From positions 1-11,721 of the forward strand of contig CAJURU010000055.1 in the NCBI GenBank assembly GCA_910588845.1: a DNA stretch of 11,721 nucleotides, given 5' to 3'. Shown here one piece after another: positions 1 through 7,386 of this stretch. The notes under the pieces are model-generated. The model had not been told where the DNA came from, did not search any database, and worked only from the letters and a program-made list of their open reading frames with translations. Source of the DNA: an uncultured Lachnospiraceae bacterium. Its GTDB lineage: Bacteria; Bacillota; Clostridia; Lachnospirales; Lachnospiraceae. The first letter of the stretch is position 1. Each line of letters opens with the position of its first letter. Position numbers and translations under genes: made by a program.

Positions 1-39
1 AGGACACTTCCCTAAAATTTTCTTTTAGAAAAATGTCCT
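1..39 (-). terminator. 17-bp hairpin, possible terminator or element-end structure
   Basis: Read as minus-strand RNA, AGGACAUUUUUCUAAAA pairs with UUUUAGGGAAGUGUCCU around a GAAAA loop, giving a 17-bp stem that includes three G·U pairs. As plus-strand RNA the same positions would be C/A mismatches, so the structure favours transcription from the minus strand, the direction of lysS. It lies about 130 nt past the lysS stop. Whether a U-run follows, which would make it an intrinsic terminator, cannot be seen because the window ends at the base of the stem. Confidence 0.45.
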
Positions 40-109
40 TATCGTACAAAATATTGAATTGGATTTATGAGTACAACTATTCATTAACGCTCATTATTCT
101 TCATTATGC

Positions 110-142
110 GTTGTAAAATTGTTGTAAATTTGTTGTAGTTTA
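110..142. repeat. three tandem 11-bp GTTGTA repeats
   Basis: Three copies starting with GTTGTA lie head to tail at 110-120, 121-131 and 132-142, with tails AAATT, AATTT and GTTTA. The 11-bp spacing is about one DNA helical turn, so bound proteins would sit on the same face. A reversed TACAAC lies at 72-77. Phased short repeats near a gene 3' end resemble arm-type sites of tyrosine recombinases. That is an inference from pattern only, since no integrase gene is visible. Confidence 0.5.
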
Positions 143-147
143 CAAGT

Positions 148-168
148 TCAAGTACCGCAAACCCTTGA
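148..168. other. candidate recombination core beside lysS stop
   Basis: TCAAG (148-152) and CTTGA (164-168) form perfect inverted arms around an 11-nt spacer, two bases beyond the lysS stop codon (171-173). Tyrosine recombinases use inverted arms around a short central region, and the 3' ends of conserved genes are common targets for integrating elements. The arms are only 5 bp long, so this could be chance. Its position between the lysS stop and the 11-bp repeats is the main reason to list it. Confidence 0.2.
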
Positions 169-170
169 TT

Positions 171-1670
171 TTACTGGTTTTCTTTGCCAAGCGTTTTCAT
201 CGTCGGGAAGAGCAAAACATCGCGAATGGCCGGCGAATTTGTCATCATCATCACCATACGGTCAATGCCATACCCGATTCCGCCGGTCGGCGGCATACCG
301 ATACTGAGGGCGTTTAAGAAATCCTCATCCGTATGATTCGCCTCGGCATCCCCAGCGGCAAGCAAAGCCTCCTGCGCCTCAAAACGCTCACGCTGGTCGA
401 TAGGGTCGTTTAGCTCAGAGTACGCATTCGCCATCTCCCATCCATTCATGAAAAATTCAAAACGCTCCACATATTCGGGGTTCTCCGGTTTCTTCTTCGT
501 CAACGGAGAAATCTCAATCGGATGATCCATGACAAATGTCGGCTGAATTAAATGATCCTCTACAAACTCCTCAAAGAACAGATTAAGGATATCTCCCTTC
601 TGATGCCTGTCCTCATATTCGATATGATGCTCGTCTGCCAGTTTCCTGGCCTCTTCCGTAGTCTTAATCTCGTTAAAGTCCACATTGGCATATTTCTTCA
701 CGGCCTCCACCATCGTAATGCGCTCAAAAGGCTTAGACAAATCCATCTCATGCTCGCCGTATGTGATAATCTCGGAACCTGTCACCTCTTTTGCCACATA
801 GCGGTACAGATTCTCCGTCAAATCCATCATGCCATGATAATCTGTGTATGCCTGATATAATTCCATCAAGGTAAATTCCGGGTTATGGCGGGTATCAAGC
901 CCCTCATTGCGGAACACGCGCCCAATCTCATAGACACGCTCCAAGCCTCCCACAATCAACCTCTTTAAGTAAAGTTCCAGAGAAATGCGCAGCTTCAAAT
1001 CCTCATCCAAGGCATTGAAATGCGTCTCAAACGGCCGCGCTGCCGCACCGCCCGCATTGCTCACAAGCATCGGCGTCTCCACCTCCATGAATCCCTGTCC
1101 ATCCAGGAAACGGCGAATACTGCTTAACACCTTGGAACGCTTGATAAAGGTGTCCTTTACCTCCGCGTTCATAATCAAATCCACATACCGCTGTCGGTAT
1201 CTCATGTCCGTATCGGTAAGTCCGTGATATTTCTCCGGTAGAATCTGCAAACTCTTAGATAACAGCGTCACTTCCTGGGCATGGATGGATATTTCCCCTG
1301 TCTTAGTGGTAAATACTTCTCCCTTGATTCCCAGGATATCGCCCACGTCATATTTCTTGAAATCCTTGTAACTGTCCTCGCCAACGCTGTCCCTTGCCAC
1401 ATATACCTGGATATCTCCCTGCAAATCCTGAATATTACAGAAAGAAGCTTTTCCCATCACACGTTTGAACATCATTCTGCCGGCAACGCTGACCGTCTGG
1501 CCCTCTAACTCGCCATAATGATCCTTAATCTCCTGGCTGTGTTTTGTTACCTCATATTTCGTAATCTGAAACGGATCTTTACCGTTACTCTGCAAATCCG
1601 CCAATTTGTCATGACGGATTTTCAACAACTGGTTCAGGTCTTGTCCCGGTGACTGATTGTTCTGTGCCAT
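171..1670 (-). CDS. lysS: lysine--tRNA ligase (class II)
   Basis: Charges tRNA-Lys with lysine in the cytoplasm using ATP. The 499-residue product has the usual length and architecture. An N-terminal OB-fold anticodon-binding domain lies around residues 57-140, followed by the class II catalytic core. Motif 1 (GFMEVETPML) is at 193-202 and motif 2 (RVFRNEGLDTRHNPEF) at 251-266, with the ATP-contacting Arg254. Motif 3 (GGIGYGIDR) is at 463-471. The ATG is preceded by AGGAGG at 8-nt spacing, and this ribosome binding site overlaps the greA stop codon, so lysS is the last gene of the greA transcript. The downstream flank is atypical: AT-rich with repeats and no GC-rich terminator next to the stop codon, consistent with something having integrated at its 3' end. 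Confidence 0.97.
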   Translation of the reverse strand: MAQNNQSPGQDLNQLLKIRHDKLADLQSNGKDPFQITKYEVTKHSQEIKDHYGELEGQTVSVAGRMMFKRVMGKASFCNIQDLQGDIQVYVARDSVGEDSYKDFKKYDVGDILGIKGEVFTTKTGEISIHAQEVTLLSKSLQILPEKYHGLTDTDMRYRQRYVDLIMNAEVKDTFIKRSKVLSSIRRFLDGQGFMEVETPMLVSNAGGAAARPFETHFNALDEDLKLRISLELYLKRLIVGGLERVYEIGRVFRNEGLDTRHNPEFTLMELYQAYTDYHGMMDLTENLYRYVAKEVTGSEIITYGEHEMDLSKPFERITMVEAVKKYANVDFNEIKTTEEARKLADEHHIEYEDRHQKGDILNLFFEEFVEDHLIQPTFVMDHPIEISPLTKKKPENPEYVERFEFFMNGWEMANAYSELNDPIDQRERFEAQEALLAAGDAEANHTDEDFLNALSIGMPPTGGIGYGIDRMVMMMTNSPAIRDVLLFPTMKTLGKENQ

Positions 1671-1682
1671 CTTCTCTTCCTC

Positions 1683-2162
1683 CTAATTGGAACGCTGGAT
1701 TCCCAATACTTTGTATTCCATAACGCCTGCCTGTGTCTCTATAGTTACTGTATCTCCGACTTTCGCCCCAATCAGGGCTTTCCCTACCGGAGATTCATTT
1801 GAAATCTTCCCCTGGAGGCTGCTTGCCTCGGTGGAACCGACAATCTTATATTCTAATTCCTCATCAAACTCGCAATCCAAGATTTTGACCTTGCATCCCA
1901 CGTTGATTTTATCAAGGTCTACCTCGTCTTCCACTACAACCTCAGCATTTTTGAGGATTTTCTCAATCTCTTCGATTCTGGCTTCTATATCGCGCTGCTC
2001 GTCCTTCGCGGCATCATACTCTGCATTTTCGGAAAGATCCCCCTGCTCCCTGGCTTCCTTGATTTTCTGGGAAACCTCTTTCCTCTTTACCACTTTGAGA
2101 TCGTGCAATTCTGTCTCTAATTTCTGCAAACCTTCATAAGTCAATAAATTTTTCTTTTCCAT
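1683..2162 (-). CDS. greA: transcription elongation factor GreA
   Basis: Enters the RNA polymerase secondary channel and stimulates cleavage of backtracked RNA. The 159-residue product matches the family length. Residues 1-75 form the antiparallel coiled coil, with the tip motif GDLSENAEYDAAKDEQ (41-56). Asp42 and Glu45 correspond to the acidic tip residues that help hold the catalytic magnesium. The C-terminal FKBP-like domain (about 80-157) contains the typical ISNESPVGKALIGAKVGD stretch. An AGGAAGG ribosome binding site lies upstream of the ATG, and lysS follows after 12 bases, so the two are co-transcribed. The upstream intergenic stretch carries a TATAAT that may give greA-lysS its own promoter. 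Confidence 0.97.
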   Translation of the reverse strand: MEKKNLLTYEGLQKLETELHDLKVVKRKEVSQKIKEAREQGDLSENAEYDAAKDEQRDIEARIEEIEKILKNAEVVVEDEVDLDKINVGCKVKILDCEFDEELEYKIVGSTEASSLQGKISNESPVGKALIGAKVGDTVTIETQAGVMEYKVLGIQRSN

Positions 2163-2197
2163 TATACTACACCTTCCTAAACTACATTGTCAGTACT

Positions 2198-2203
2198 ATT
2201 ATA
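2198..2203 (-). promoter_or_regulatory. candidate -10 element for greA-lysS
   Basis: A perfect TATAAT on the minus strand lies 36 bases before the greA start, just after the stop codon of the preceding gene. No good -35 hexamer is present at 16-18 bp, the best being TTAAGG. The neighbourhood is AT-rich, so a chance match is possible. Confidence 0.3.
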
Positions 2204-2209
2204 AAAAGT

Positions 2210-2824
2210 TTATAATACTCCCTTAACAATCACAGTATTATAACCGATAGGCACGGAAATGTCAAGATTATCCACACTTTCAGCGGCAGTCCACGCCCGC
2301 TTATACACGGGAATATAGAGCATGTCTTCTCTGGCGCATTTTAAGGGACAATCGCCTTTATGCTCCATATCTAATATCACGTTAAAATCCGCCGGCAATT
2401 CTTCCTCCTTAGAAGAAATCTGCACAACCAAACCGCTATCCTCATACATTCTTTGAATATAATCGGTAAAATATGCAGGGCGGTCCGTAACAATCCTTAA
2501 AAAATTTAAATCCTCTGAAATCTGCTCGAGCATCACCTCCACCTGGTCTTCATCCAACAGAGATTCCGGCGGCATGTCCGTATCAACGAGCAATGGGCAG
2601 AACTCCCGGTAAGATATGCGGTGACGCTCCAGAATCTGCTGTAAAATAACCAGGAATTTATGAAGATAAGGGTTTTCCCTGGGAAATTCTTCTTCCTCCT
2701 CCTGCGGTGGATTGTCCGCCTGCGAACTTGACTTTCTGCCAAAAATCCACGTCAAAAGCCGCCGCCAAAATTCCTGGAAACGACTACCGCAATCTTCCTG
2801 CTTCCTCTCTTGCAACCTCCTCAT
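2210..2824 (-). CDS. unrecognised protein, possible N-terminal frameshift
   Basis: I do not recognise this family. From the ATG at 2824 the product is 204 residues; a TTG at 2869 in the same frame would add 15. The ATG is preceded by GGGGTGG at a workable distance. Visible features are a basic, aromatic-rich amphipathic stretch near the N-terminus (FQEFWRRLLTWIFGRK), an acidic run (QEEEEEF), and a soluble-looking remainder ending in GYNTVIVKGVL. There is no signal peptide and no clear transmembrane helix. It lies between dusB and greA, 85 bases from dusB by this start. The sequence between dusB and this start reads as plausible protein in a different frame, ending at a TAG near 2784, so the true gene may begin near 2894 and carry a 1-nt shift here. 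Confidence 0.65.
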   Translation of the reverse strand: MRRLQERKQEDCGSRFQEFWRRLLTWIFGRKSSSQADNPPQEEEEEFPRENPYLHKFLVILQQILERHRISYREFCPLLVDTDMPPESLLDEDQVEVMLEQISEDLNFLRIVTDRPAYFTDYIQRMYEDSGLVVQISSKEEELPADFNVILDMEHKGDCPLKCAREDMLYIPVYKRAWTAAESVDNLDISVPIGYNTVIVKGVL

Positions 2825-2906
2825 AATCCACCCCGGCAAATACTGTTTCTTCAATATATGAAGGCGCAAAACAGGTTATTCCGCTTATAATCACGATTCC
2901 ATGCAA

Positions 2907-3932
2907 CTATTCTAAATCCATCTGGCCATGCAGCGTTCGCGCAAACAATTCTTCCAGCTGCGCATATGTTTCCACTTCATTGATTTTGCCCCGAAGTTTC
3001 GCTGAATTTTTATAACCGCTGGTATACCAGGCCGCATGTTTGCGCATTTCCCGGATTCCCATGACTTCGCCTTTATAAGCGATCTGGGCTTTTGCATGGC
3101 GTAGAATCATCGCTGCAACTTCCTGAATATCCGGCTTAGGCAATTGCTCTCCCGTGTCCAGGTAGTGCAGAATTTGCGCAAAAATCCAGGGGTTGCCCTG
3201 CGCTCCCCTGCCAATCATAAAACCGTCGCAGCCCGTTTGCTGCCTCATGTTCTGTACATCCTTTGCCGTTAAAATGTCTCCGTTGCCAATTACCGGAATA
3301 GAAACTGCTTCCTTAACCTGGCGAATAATATCCCAATCCGCTTTGCCAGAATAATATTGTTCACGGGTCCGCCCATGAACCGCCACAGCAGCCGCGCCCG
3401 CCTCCTCTACAATCTTGGCAATCTCCACCGCATTGATATGAGCGTCGTCAAAACCTTTGCGTATTTTCACAGTCACCGGCTTCTTTATTGCCTTTACAAT
3501 GTGAGAGACAATCTCATACACCAGTTTCGGCTGTTTCATCAGCGCCGAACCCTCCCCATTATTTACGACTTTCGGCACGGGACAGCCCATATTGATGTCC
3601 AAAATATCAAAAGGACGCTCCTCTATGCGCTTTGCCATCTCACTCATAATATACGCATCCGCCCCGAATAGCTGTAAAGAAACCGGACGTTCTCCCGGTT
3701 CCGTCGTCAGTAAAATTTCCGTATTCTTATTATTGTAATAAATACCTTTAGCGCTCACCATCTCCATACAGAGAAGCCCTGCCCCCTGTTCTTTACAGAG
3801 CACACGAAATGGCAGGTCACATACCCCTGCCATCGGCGCTAGAATCAAATTATTTTCCAGATTTACATTCCCGATTCTAAGTGTTTCCATTTCCCTTTCA
3901 TTCCTAATTTTATTACTTCTCTCTATGCTCAT
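2907..3932 (-). CDS. dusB: tRNA-dihydrouridine synthase (DusB-type)
   Basis: Reduces specific uridines in the tRNA D-loop region to dihydrouridine, with FMN as cofactor and NADPH as donor. The 341-residue product is of normal length with a TIM-barrel fold. The FMN-binding start of the barrel is LAPMAGVCDLPFR (31-43). The catalytic cysteine is Cys117 in NMGCPVPKV. KIRKG (156-160), VHGRTREQYYSGKADW (185-200), PVIGNGDI and GFMIGRGAQGNPW follow as expected of phosphate- and flavin-binding loops. Met15 (ATG at 3888-3890) is an alternative start that fits the family N-terminus better; neither start has an ideally spaced ribosome binding site. It follows coaX by 43 bases on the same strand, consistent with one operon. 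DusB is the usual subgroup in Firmicutes; that assignment comes from overall similarity. Confidence 0.95.
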   Translation of the reverse strand: MSIERSNKIRNEREMETLRIGNVNLENNLILAPMAGVCDLPFRVLCKEQGAGLLCMEMVSAKGIYYNNKNTEILLTTEPGERPVSLQLFGADAYIMSEMAKRIEERPFDILDINMGCPVPKVVNNGEGSALMKQPKLVYEIVSHIVKAIKKPVTVKIRKGFDDAHINAVEIAKIVEEAGAAAVAVHGRTREQYYSGKADWDIIRQVKEAVSIPVIGNGDILTAKDVQNMRQQTGCDGFMIGRGAQGNPWIFAQILHYLDTGEQLPKPDIQEVAAMILRHAKAQIAYKGEVMGIREMRKHAAWYTSGYKNSAKLRGKINEVETYAQLEELFARTLHGQMDLE

Positions 3933-3975
3933 TACTTCCAGTAGATTGTACGAATTCTCCCGATTCTATTACGAA

Positions 3976-4752
3976 CTATTTCTGACGGTTCTGCTTATTA
4001 TAAATCAGCCTCAATCCTTGCAAGGTCAGCGTAGGGTCGTAAATGTCTATGGTGTCCGTCTCGCTGGCAATGATTGTTCCTAAACCTCCGGTTGCCACTA
4101 CCTTGAGATTATCATAGCCAGTCTCCTTCTTGGTCTGGCGAATAATATATTCCGTCTGCCCAATCTGCCCATAAATCAAACCCGCCTGCATACTGCTGAT
4201 CGTCTCCTTCGCCAGAATACTGTTCGGCTTGCGAATCTCAATTTCCGGCAGTTTAGCCGCGTCTTCCCACAATGCCTTAGCGGAAGTGCGAATCCCCGGC
4301 GCCGTCACACCCGACACGAAAGCTCCGGTCTCATCCACCAAATCGTAAGTCGTCCCCGTTCCAAAATCAATGACAAACACCGGCCCGCCATACAGTTCAT
4401 AAGCTGCCGCCGCATCCACAATACGGTCCGCGCCAATCTGCCTGGGATTCTCCGTGGCAATACGGATTCCCGTCTTTATCCCCGGCTCCACCACCACCGG
4501 GTGAATGCCGAAATATTTGATAAAAGCGCTGGAAAGCGAGTGCATCACATTGGGCACTACGGAGGCGATAATGACATCCTTAATGTTCTCATAGGAAATC
4601 CCATTGTGCGCCAATAAATCCCGCATGCAAATTCCATACTCATCCGACGTCCGCTGAAGCTTTGTCGTCATGCGGAATGTCGCTTCCAATTGCTCCCCAT
4701 CAAAGATTCCAAATGTAAAATTCGTATTTCCCACGTCCACAACCATTAACAT
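3976..4752 (-). CDS. coaX: type III pantothenate kinase
   Basis: Phosphorylates pantothenate, the first committed step of coenzyme A synthesis. The 258-residue product belongs to the ASKHA (actin-like ATPase) fold. The phosphate-1 loop is VDVGNTNFTFGIFDG (5-19) with Asp6. GADR is at 107-110. The second phosphate motif is VIDFGTGTTYDLV (127-139) with Asp129. The substrate region GVTAPGIRTSAKALWEDAAKLP (148-169) and the ATGGLG adenosine motif (220-225) are intact. GGAGG lies 8 nt before the ATG, inside the last codons of the preceding gene, only 3 bases away, so translation is probably coupled. Type III enzymes are typically not feedback-inhibited by CoA and need a monovalent cation (family knowledge). 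A second ATG two codons in is a less favoured start. Confidence 0.96.
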   Translation of the reverse strand: MLMVVDVGNTNFTFGIFDGEQLEATFRMTTKLQRTSDEYGICMRDLLAHNGISYENIKDVIIASVVPNVMHSLSSAFIKYFGIHPVVVEPGIKTGIRIATENPRQIGADRIVDAAAAYELYGGPVFVIDFGTGTTYDLVDETGAFVSGVTAPGIRTSAKALWEDAAKLPEIEIRKPNSILAKETISSMQAGLIYGQIGQTEYIIRQTKKETGYDNLKVVATGGLGTIIASETDTIDIYDPTLTLQGLRLIYNKQNRQK

Positions 4753-4755
4753 GTC

Positions 4756-5106
4756 TTAATCCTCCAAATCGTCATCGCTTATATCTTCTCCCAGAAAAAA
4801 TACCTTAAAATACATTTCCAAAGATTGAAATAACTCCTGCTTATCTCGCTGTAACTGCTTAATTTTCAGCACGCTCCCAATGTCGTCATACAGTAAATCA
4901 CCCTCGTCACATGCCGCCCAAAGCTGCAAACTGCCCTCACTGTCAAATCCCAGCGTCAATGTCCCGCCAATGTCTTCTGTGTAGAGCACGCACATAATCT
5001 TGAGCTCATCTTTAATCCCCTGCGGCAAGGATTGAAATCCTTCATTCAGATAATACTTCTTCGTATATGCACTGGAACCGCACAGCACAGTTTCCCCATG
5101 ATCCAT
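4756..5106 (-). CDS. short acidic conserved protein, probably DUF6145
   Basis: A 116-residue cytoplasmic protein with no signal peptide or membrane segment. From memory it resembles the DUF6145 family of Lachnospiraceae, with features such as VLCGSSAYTKKYYL near the N-terminus, the central IKDELKIMCVLYTEDIGGTLTL, and the DIGSVLKIKQLQRDKQELFQSLEMYF helix region. The C-terminus is strongly acidic (GEDISDDDLED). Function is unknown. AGAAGGAG precedes the ATG at good spacing. The stop codon is 3 bases from the coaX start and the coaX ribosome binding site lies inside this gene, so the two are tightly linked. A role connected with coaX or the adjacent birA is possible from position only. Confidence 0.8.
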   Translation of the reverse strand: MDHGETVLCGSSAYTKKYYLNEGFQSLPQGIKDELKIMCVLYTEDIGGTLTLGFDSEGSLQLWAACDEGDLLYDDIGSVLKIKQLQRDKQELFQSLEMYFKVFFLGEDISDDDLED

Positions 5107-5220
5107 GATAATCTCCTTCTCGCCGGTCTTTTCCTCCAGTCAGCTGCAATCTTCTTCCCTAGTTTCTGCTTCCCTTTTCCACTTTATGCCAAAGATATAC
5201 CCCTGCACAACGCGTTAATA

Positions 5221-6225
5221 TCAAATATATCCATAGATCCCACGCACTGACACCTCGCCGGAAGAAACTTTACTTATTCCGCCCTCCCTCTCAACAAGAA
5301 GCTCTCCTCTGTCGTCGATCCCTAACGCCGTACCTTCATATTCGCCCAATGGGTCAAGCACCCGCACAGACCGCCCGCAATTAGCCAGCATACCGTTATA
5401 TTCCTCCATCAAAGCCGATAAATCCTGCGTTTTGAGAAAAATTTCATAATAGCGCTCGAAGTGCGACAGCACAGCTCCTAACAGCTGCGCCCTGGTAATC
5501 TGCTCTTCCCTTCCCTGCAGCTGCATCTCCAATTTAAGGGAAGTCGCTGTCTTCGCAATCTCTTCCGGGAACTCTGACTGGTGCACATTGATACCTGTGC
5601 CTACCACGATATGATTAACATAATCAATCTGTGCGCTCATCTCCGTGAGAATCCCTACAATTTTCTTACCGTTGAGCACAACGTCATTGGGCCACTTAAT
5701 CTGCGGCTGCATACCAGTAACTTCCGCAATCCCTTTGGCAGTCGCCATGCCTTTCACAAGCGTAAGCATGGAGGCGTTACCGGGATCTATCTGCGGCTTG
5801 ATTAAAATGGAGAAAAACAGTCCCGTGCCGCAGGGGGAACTCCAAGTCCGCCCTCTGCGTCCTCTGCCTGCCGTCTGTTTATCTGCCACCACGACCGTTC
5901 CGTGCCAATCCATACTGCCAGCTGACTCTGCAATCCGCTTTGCCTCCGCGTTCGTCGAATCGACTTCCTCTAAGTAACGCACGTTATGTCCCAGCCATTT
6001 GGTACGCAATCGGCTTGCAATTTCACTCTCTGACAAAATGTCCGGCACTGCCACCAACCGATAACCTCTGTTTTGAACAGCCGTAATCTCATACCCTGCC
6101 TCTTTAAGCTGCTTGATCGCTTTCCACACAGCAGTGCGGGACACGCCAAACTTCTCACACAGCTCCTGCCCGGAAACATATGTATCCTGATTCTGGCGCA
6201 AGGCCTGTAAAATCTTCGTTTTCAT
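5221..6225 (-). CDS. birA: bifunctional biotin ligase / biotin operon repressor
   Basis: Makes biotinyl-5'-AMP and transfers biotin to a lysine of biotin carboxyl carrier proteins; the N-terminal domain also binds DNA. The 334-residue product is full length. A winged helix-turn-helix covers residues 1-60, including VSGQELCEKFGVSRTAVWKAIKQL. The catalytic core begins at VDSTNAEAKRIAE (88-100), with the biotin-AMP loop GRGRRGRTW (120-128) and KWPNDVVLNGKKIVGILTEM (177-196). A small SH3-like domain runs from about 285 to the end. AAGGGGG lies 5 nt before the ATG. A 12-bp palindrome upstream could be a regulatory site. No biotin synthesis or transport genes lie nearby, so any regulated targets are elsewhere. 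Confidence 0.96.
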   Translation of the reverse strand: MKTKILQALRQNQDTYVSGQELCEKFGVSRTAVWKAIKQLKEAGYEITAVQNRGYRLVAVPDILSESEIASRLRTKWLGHNVRYLEEVDSTNAEAKRIAESAGSMDWHGTVVVADKQTAGRGRRGRTWSSPCGTGLFFSILIKPQIDPGNASMLTLVKGMATAKGIAEVTGMQPQIKWPNDVVLNGKKIVGILTEMSAQIDYVNHIVVGTGINVHQSEFPEEIAKTATSLKLEMQLQGREEQITRAQLLGAVLSHFERYYEIFLKTQDLSALMEEYNGMLANCGRSVRVLDPLGEYEGTALGIDDRGELLVEREGGISKVSSGEVSVRGIYGYI

Positions 6226-6254
6226 CGCTGCCCCCTTAATCTAAACCATATATC

Positions 6255-6266
6255 TTGGCTAGCCAA
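6255..6266. promoter_or_regulatory. 12-bp palindrome upstream of birA
   Basis: TTGGCTAGCCAA is a perfect palindrome 30 bases before the birA start, in the 67-bp gap after argF. On the minus strand its TTGGCT could serve as a weak -35, with TAGATT 17 bp further as -10, so a repressor here would block the promoter. It does not match the two-part BirA operator of E. coli or Bacillus that I know, so autoregulation by BirA is only a guess. Confidence 0.3.
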
Positions 6267-6292
6267 ACGTTACATCCATCGGCATACCATTT

Positions 6293-7279
6293 CTATCCAA
6301 GCGTTGCATACATCACTGCTTTGATGCTATGCATTCTGTTTTCTGCCTCGTCAAATACGACGGACTGCCCGCCCTCAAACACTTCGTCCGTAACCTCCAT
6401 TTCCTGCAAACCAAATTTGTCATGAATCTGTTTGCCAATCGTCGTCTCCAAATCATGAAAAGCCGGGAGGCAATGCATGAAAATCGCCGACTTTTTGGCA
6501 TTCTCCATTACTTTCTGATTTACCTGGTAAGGTATGAGCTCCTTGATACGCTCGGCCCAGACCTCATCCGGCTCCCCCATGGACACCCACACATCTGTAT
6601 AAATGACATCTGCATCTTTGGTTCCTTCCATCACATCTTCCGTCAAGGTGATGGAGGCGCCGGTTTCCCCGGCAATAGTCTGGCAGTAGTCCACTAATTC
6701 CTGCTCCGGGAAGTAAGCCTTACTGGTACACGCCACAAAATCCATGCCCAGCTTCGCACAGGTCACCATCAGGGAATTGCCCATATTATAACGGGCGTCT
6801 CCCATGTACACAAACTTTACACCGCGCAGATGCCCCAGCTTTTCCTTGACAGTCAGCATATCGGCAATCATCTGCGTGGGATGAAACTCATTCGTAAGCC
6901 CATTCCATACCGGCACGCCCGCATAAGCGGCAAGCTCCTCCACGATCTCCTGCCCATAACCCCGATACTCAATACCATCGTACATCCTGCCCAATACCCG
7001 CGCTGTGTCACGGATGCTCTCTTTCTTTCCAATCTGGGAACCTGACGGGTCGAGATATGTGACATGCATGCCCAAATCATGGGCCGCCACCTCAAAGGAA
7101 CAACGCGTTCTGGTGCTTGTCTTCTCAAAAATCAAGACAATATTTTTACCTTTCAGATTATCATGCGCAATTCCCTGCTTTTTTTTCTTCTTGAGTTCTG
7201 CCGAAAGGTCAATCAGGTATTCAATTTCCTCCGGCGTGAAATCCTTTAACTTTAAAAAGTTCCTTCCACGTAAATCCAT
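6293..7279 (-). CDS. argF: ornithine carbamoyltransferase
   Basis: Joins carbamoyl phosphate and ornithine to give citrulline in arginine synthesis, or works in reverse in the arginine deiminase pathway. I chose the ATG at 7277-7279 (328 residues) because AAGGAGAGG lies 5 nt upstream of it; an ATG seven codons earlier lies upstream of that site. Signature motifs are intact: carbamoyl-phosphate loop STRTR (55-59), FHPTQ (132-136), ornithine loop with Asp229 and SMGEP (233-237), and HCLPA with Cys270 (269-273). A basic KKKKK stretch (30-34) is unusual but lies on a surface helix. No other arginine or arc genes are nearby, so anabolic ArgF versus catabolic ArcB cannot be settled from the window. 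It is followed by birA after 67 bases. Confidence 0.95.
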   Translation of the reverse strand: MDLRGRNFLKLKDFTPEEIEYLIDLSAELKKKKKQGIAHDNLKGKNIVLIFEKTSTRTRCSFEVAAHDLGMHVTYLDPSGSQIGKKESIRDTARVLGRMYDGIEYRGYGQEIVEELAAYAGVPVWNGLTNEFHPTQMIADMLTVKEKLGHLRGVKFVYMGDARYNMGNSLMVTCAKLGMDFVACTSKAYFPEQELVDYCQTIAGETGASITLTEDVMEGTKDADVIYTDVWVSMGEPDEVWAERIKELIPYQVNQKVMENAKKSAIFMHCLPAFHDLETTIGKQIHDKFGLQEMEVTDEVFEGGQSVVFDEAENRMHSIKAVMYATLG

Positions 7280-7306
7280 ACTTTCCTCTCCTTCATACAA
7301 AATGCA

Positions 7307-7337
7307 AACGGACTGTCAGAAAACCGGACAGCCCGTT
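7307..7337 (-). terminator. 11-bp hairpin between SPFH gene and argF
   Basis: On the minus strand AACGGGCTGTC pairs with GACAGTCCGTT around a 9-nt loop, 11 bp including one G·T position that pairs only in minus-strand RNA. It starts about 50 bases after the SPFH stop and is followed by TGCATTTTG, a poor U-tract. It may be a weak terminator or attenuator separating the nfeD-SPFH pair from argF, and it lies just before the argF ribosome binding site. Neither role is shown. Confidence 0.35.
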
Positions 7338-7386
7338 ACTGTTCACAACCTAAGTGATTTGCCTATTACCGGCTCTTTTCGTGATA

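Noticed and set aside
552..860. Plus-strand open frame inside lysS (102 codons)
   Set aside because: Lies wholly antisense to lysS, whose motifs are intact; no ribosome binding site and no recognisable protein pattern.
1687..2139. Long plus-strand open frame (150 codons) opposite greA
   Set aside because: Low-complexity Ser/Thr/Ile-rich translation typical of the complement of a charged coiled-coil gene; greA is certain on the other strand.
5107..5220. Extra small gene or promoter in the birA to DUF6145 gap
   Set aside because: No frame with a start and ribosome binding site; TTGATA and TATATC are 19 bp apart, too far for a confident promoter.
7265..7312. Promoter for argF (CTGACA with TATGAA at 16 bp)
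   Set aside because: The -10 would overlap the ribosome binding site, leaving no room for a leader.
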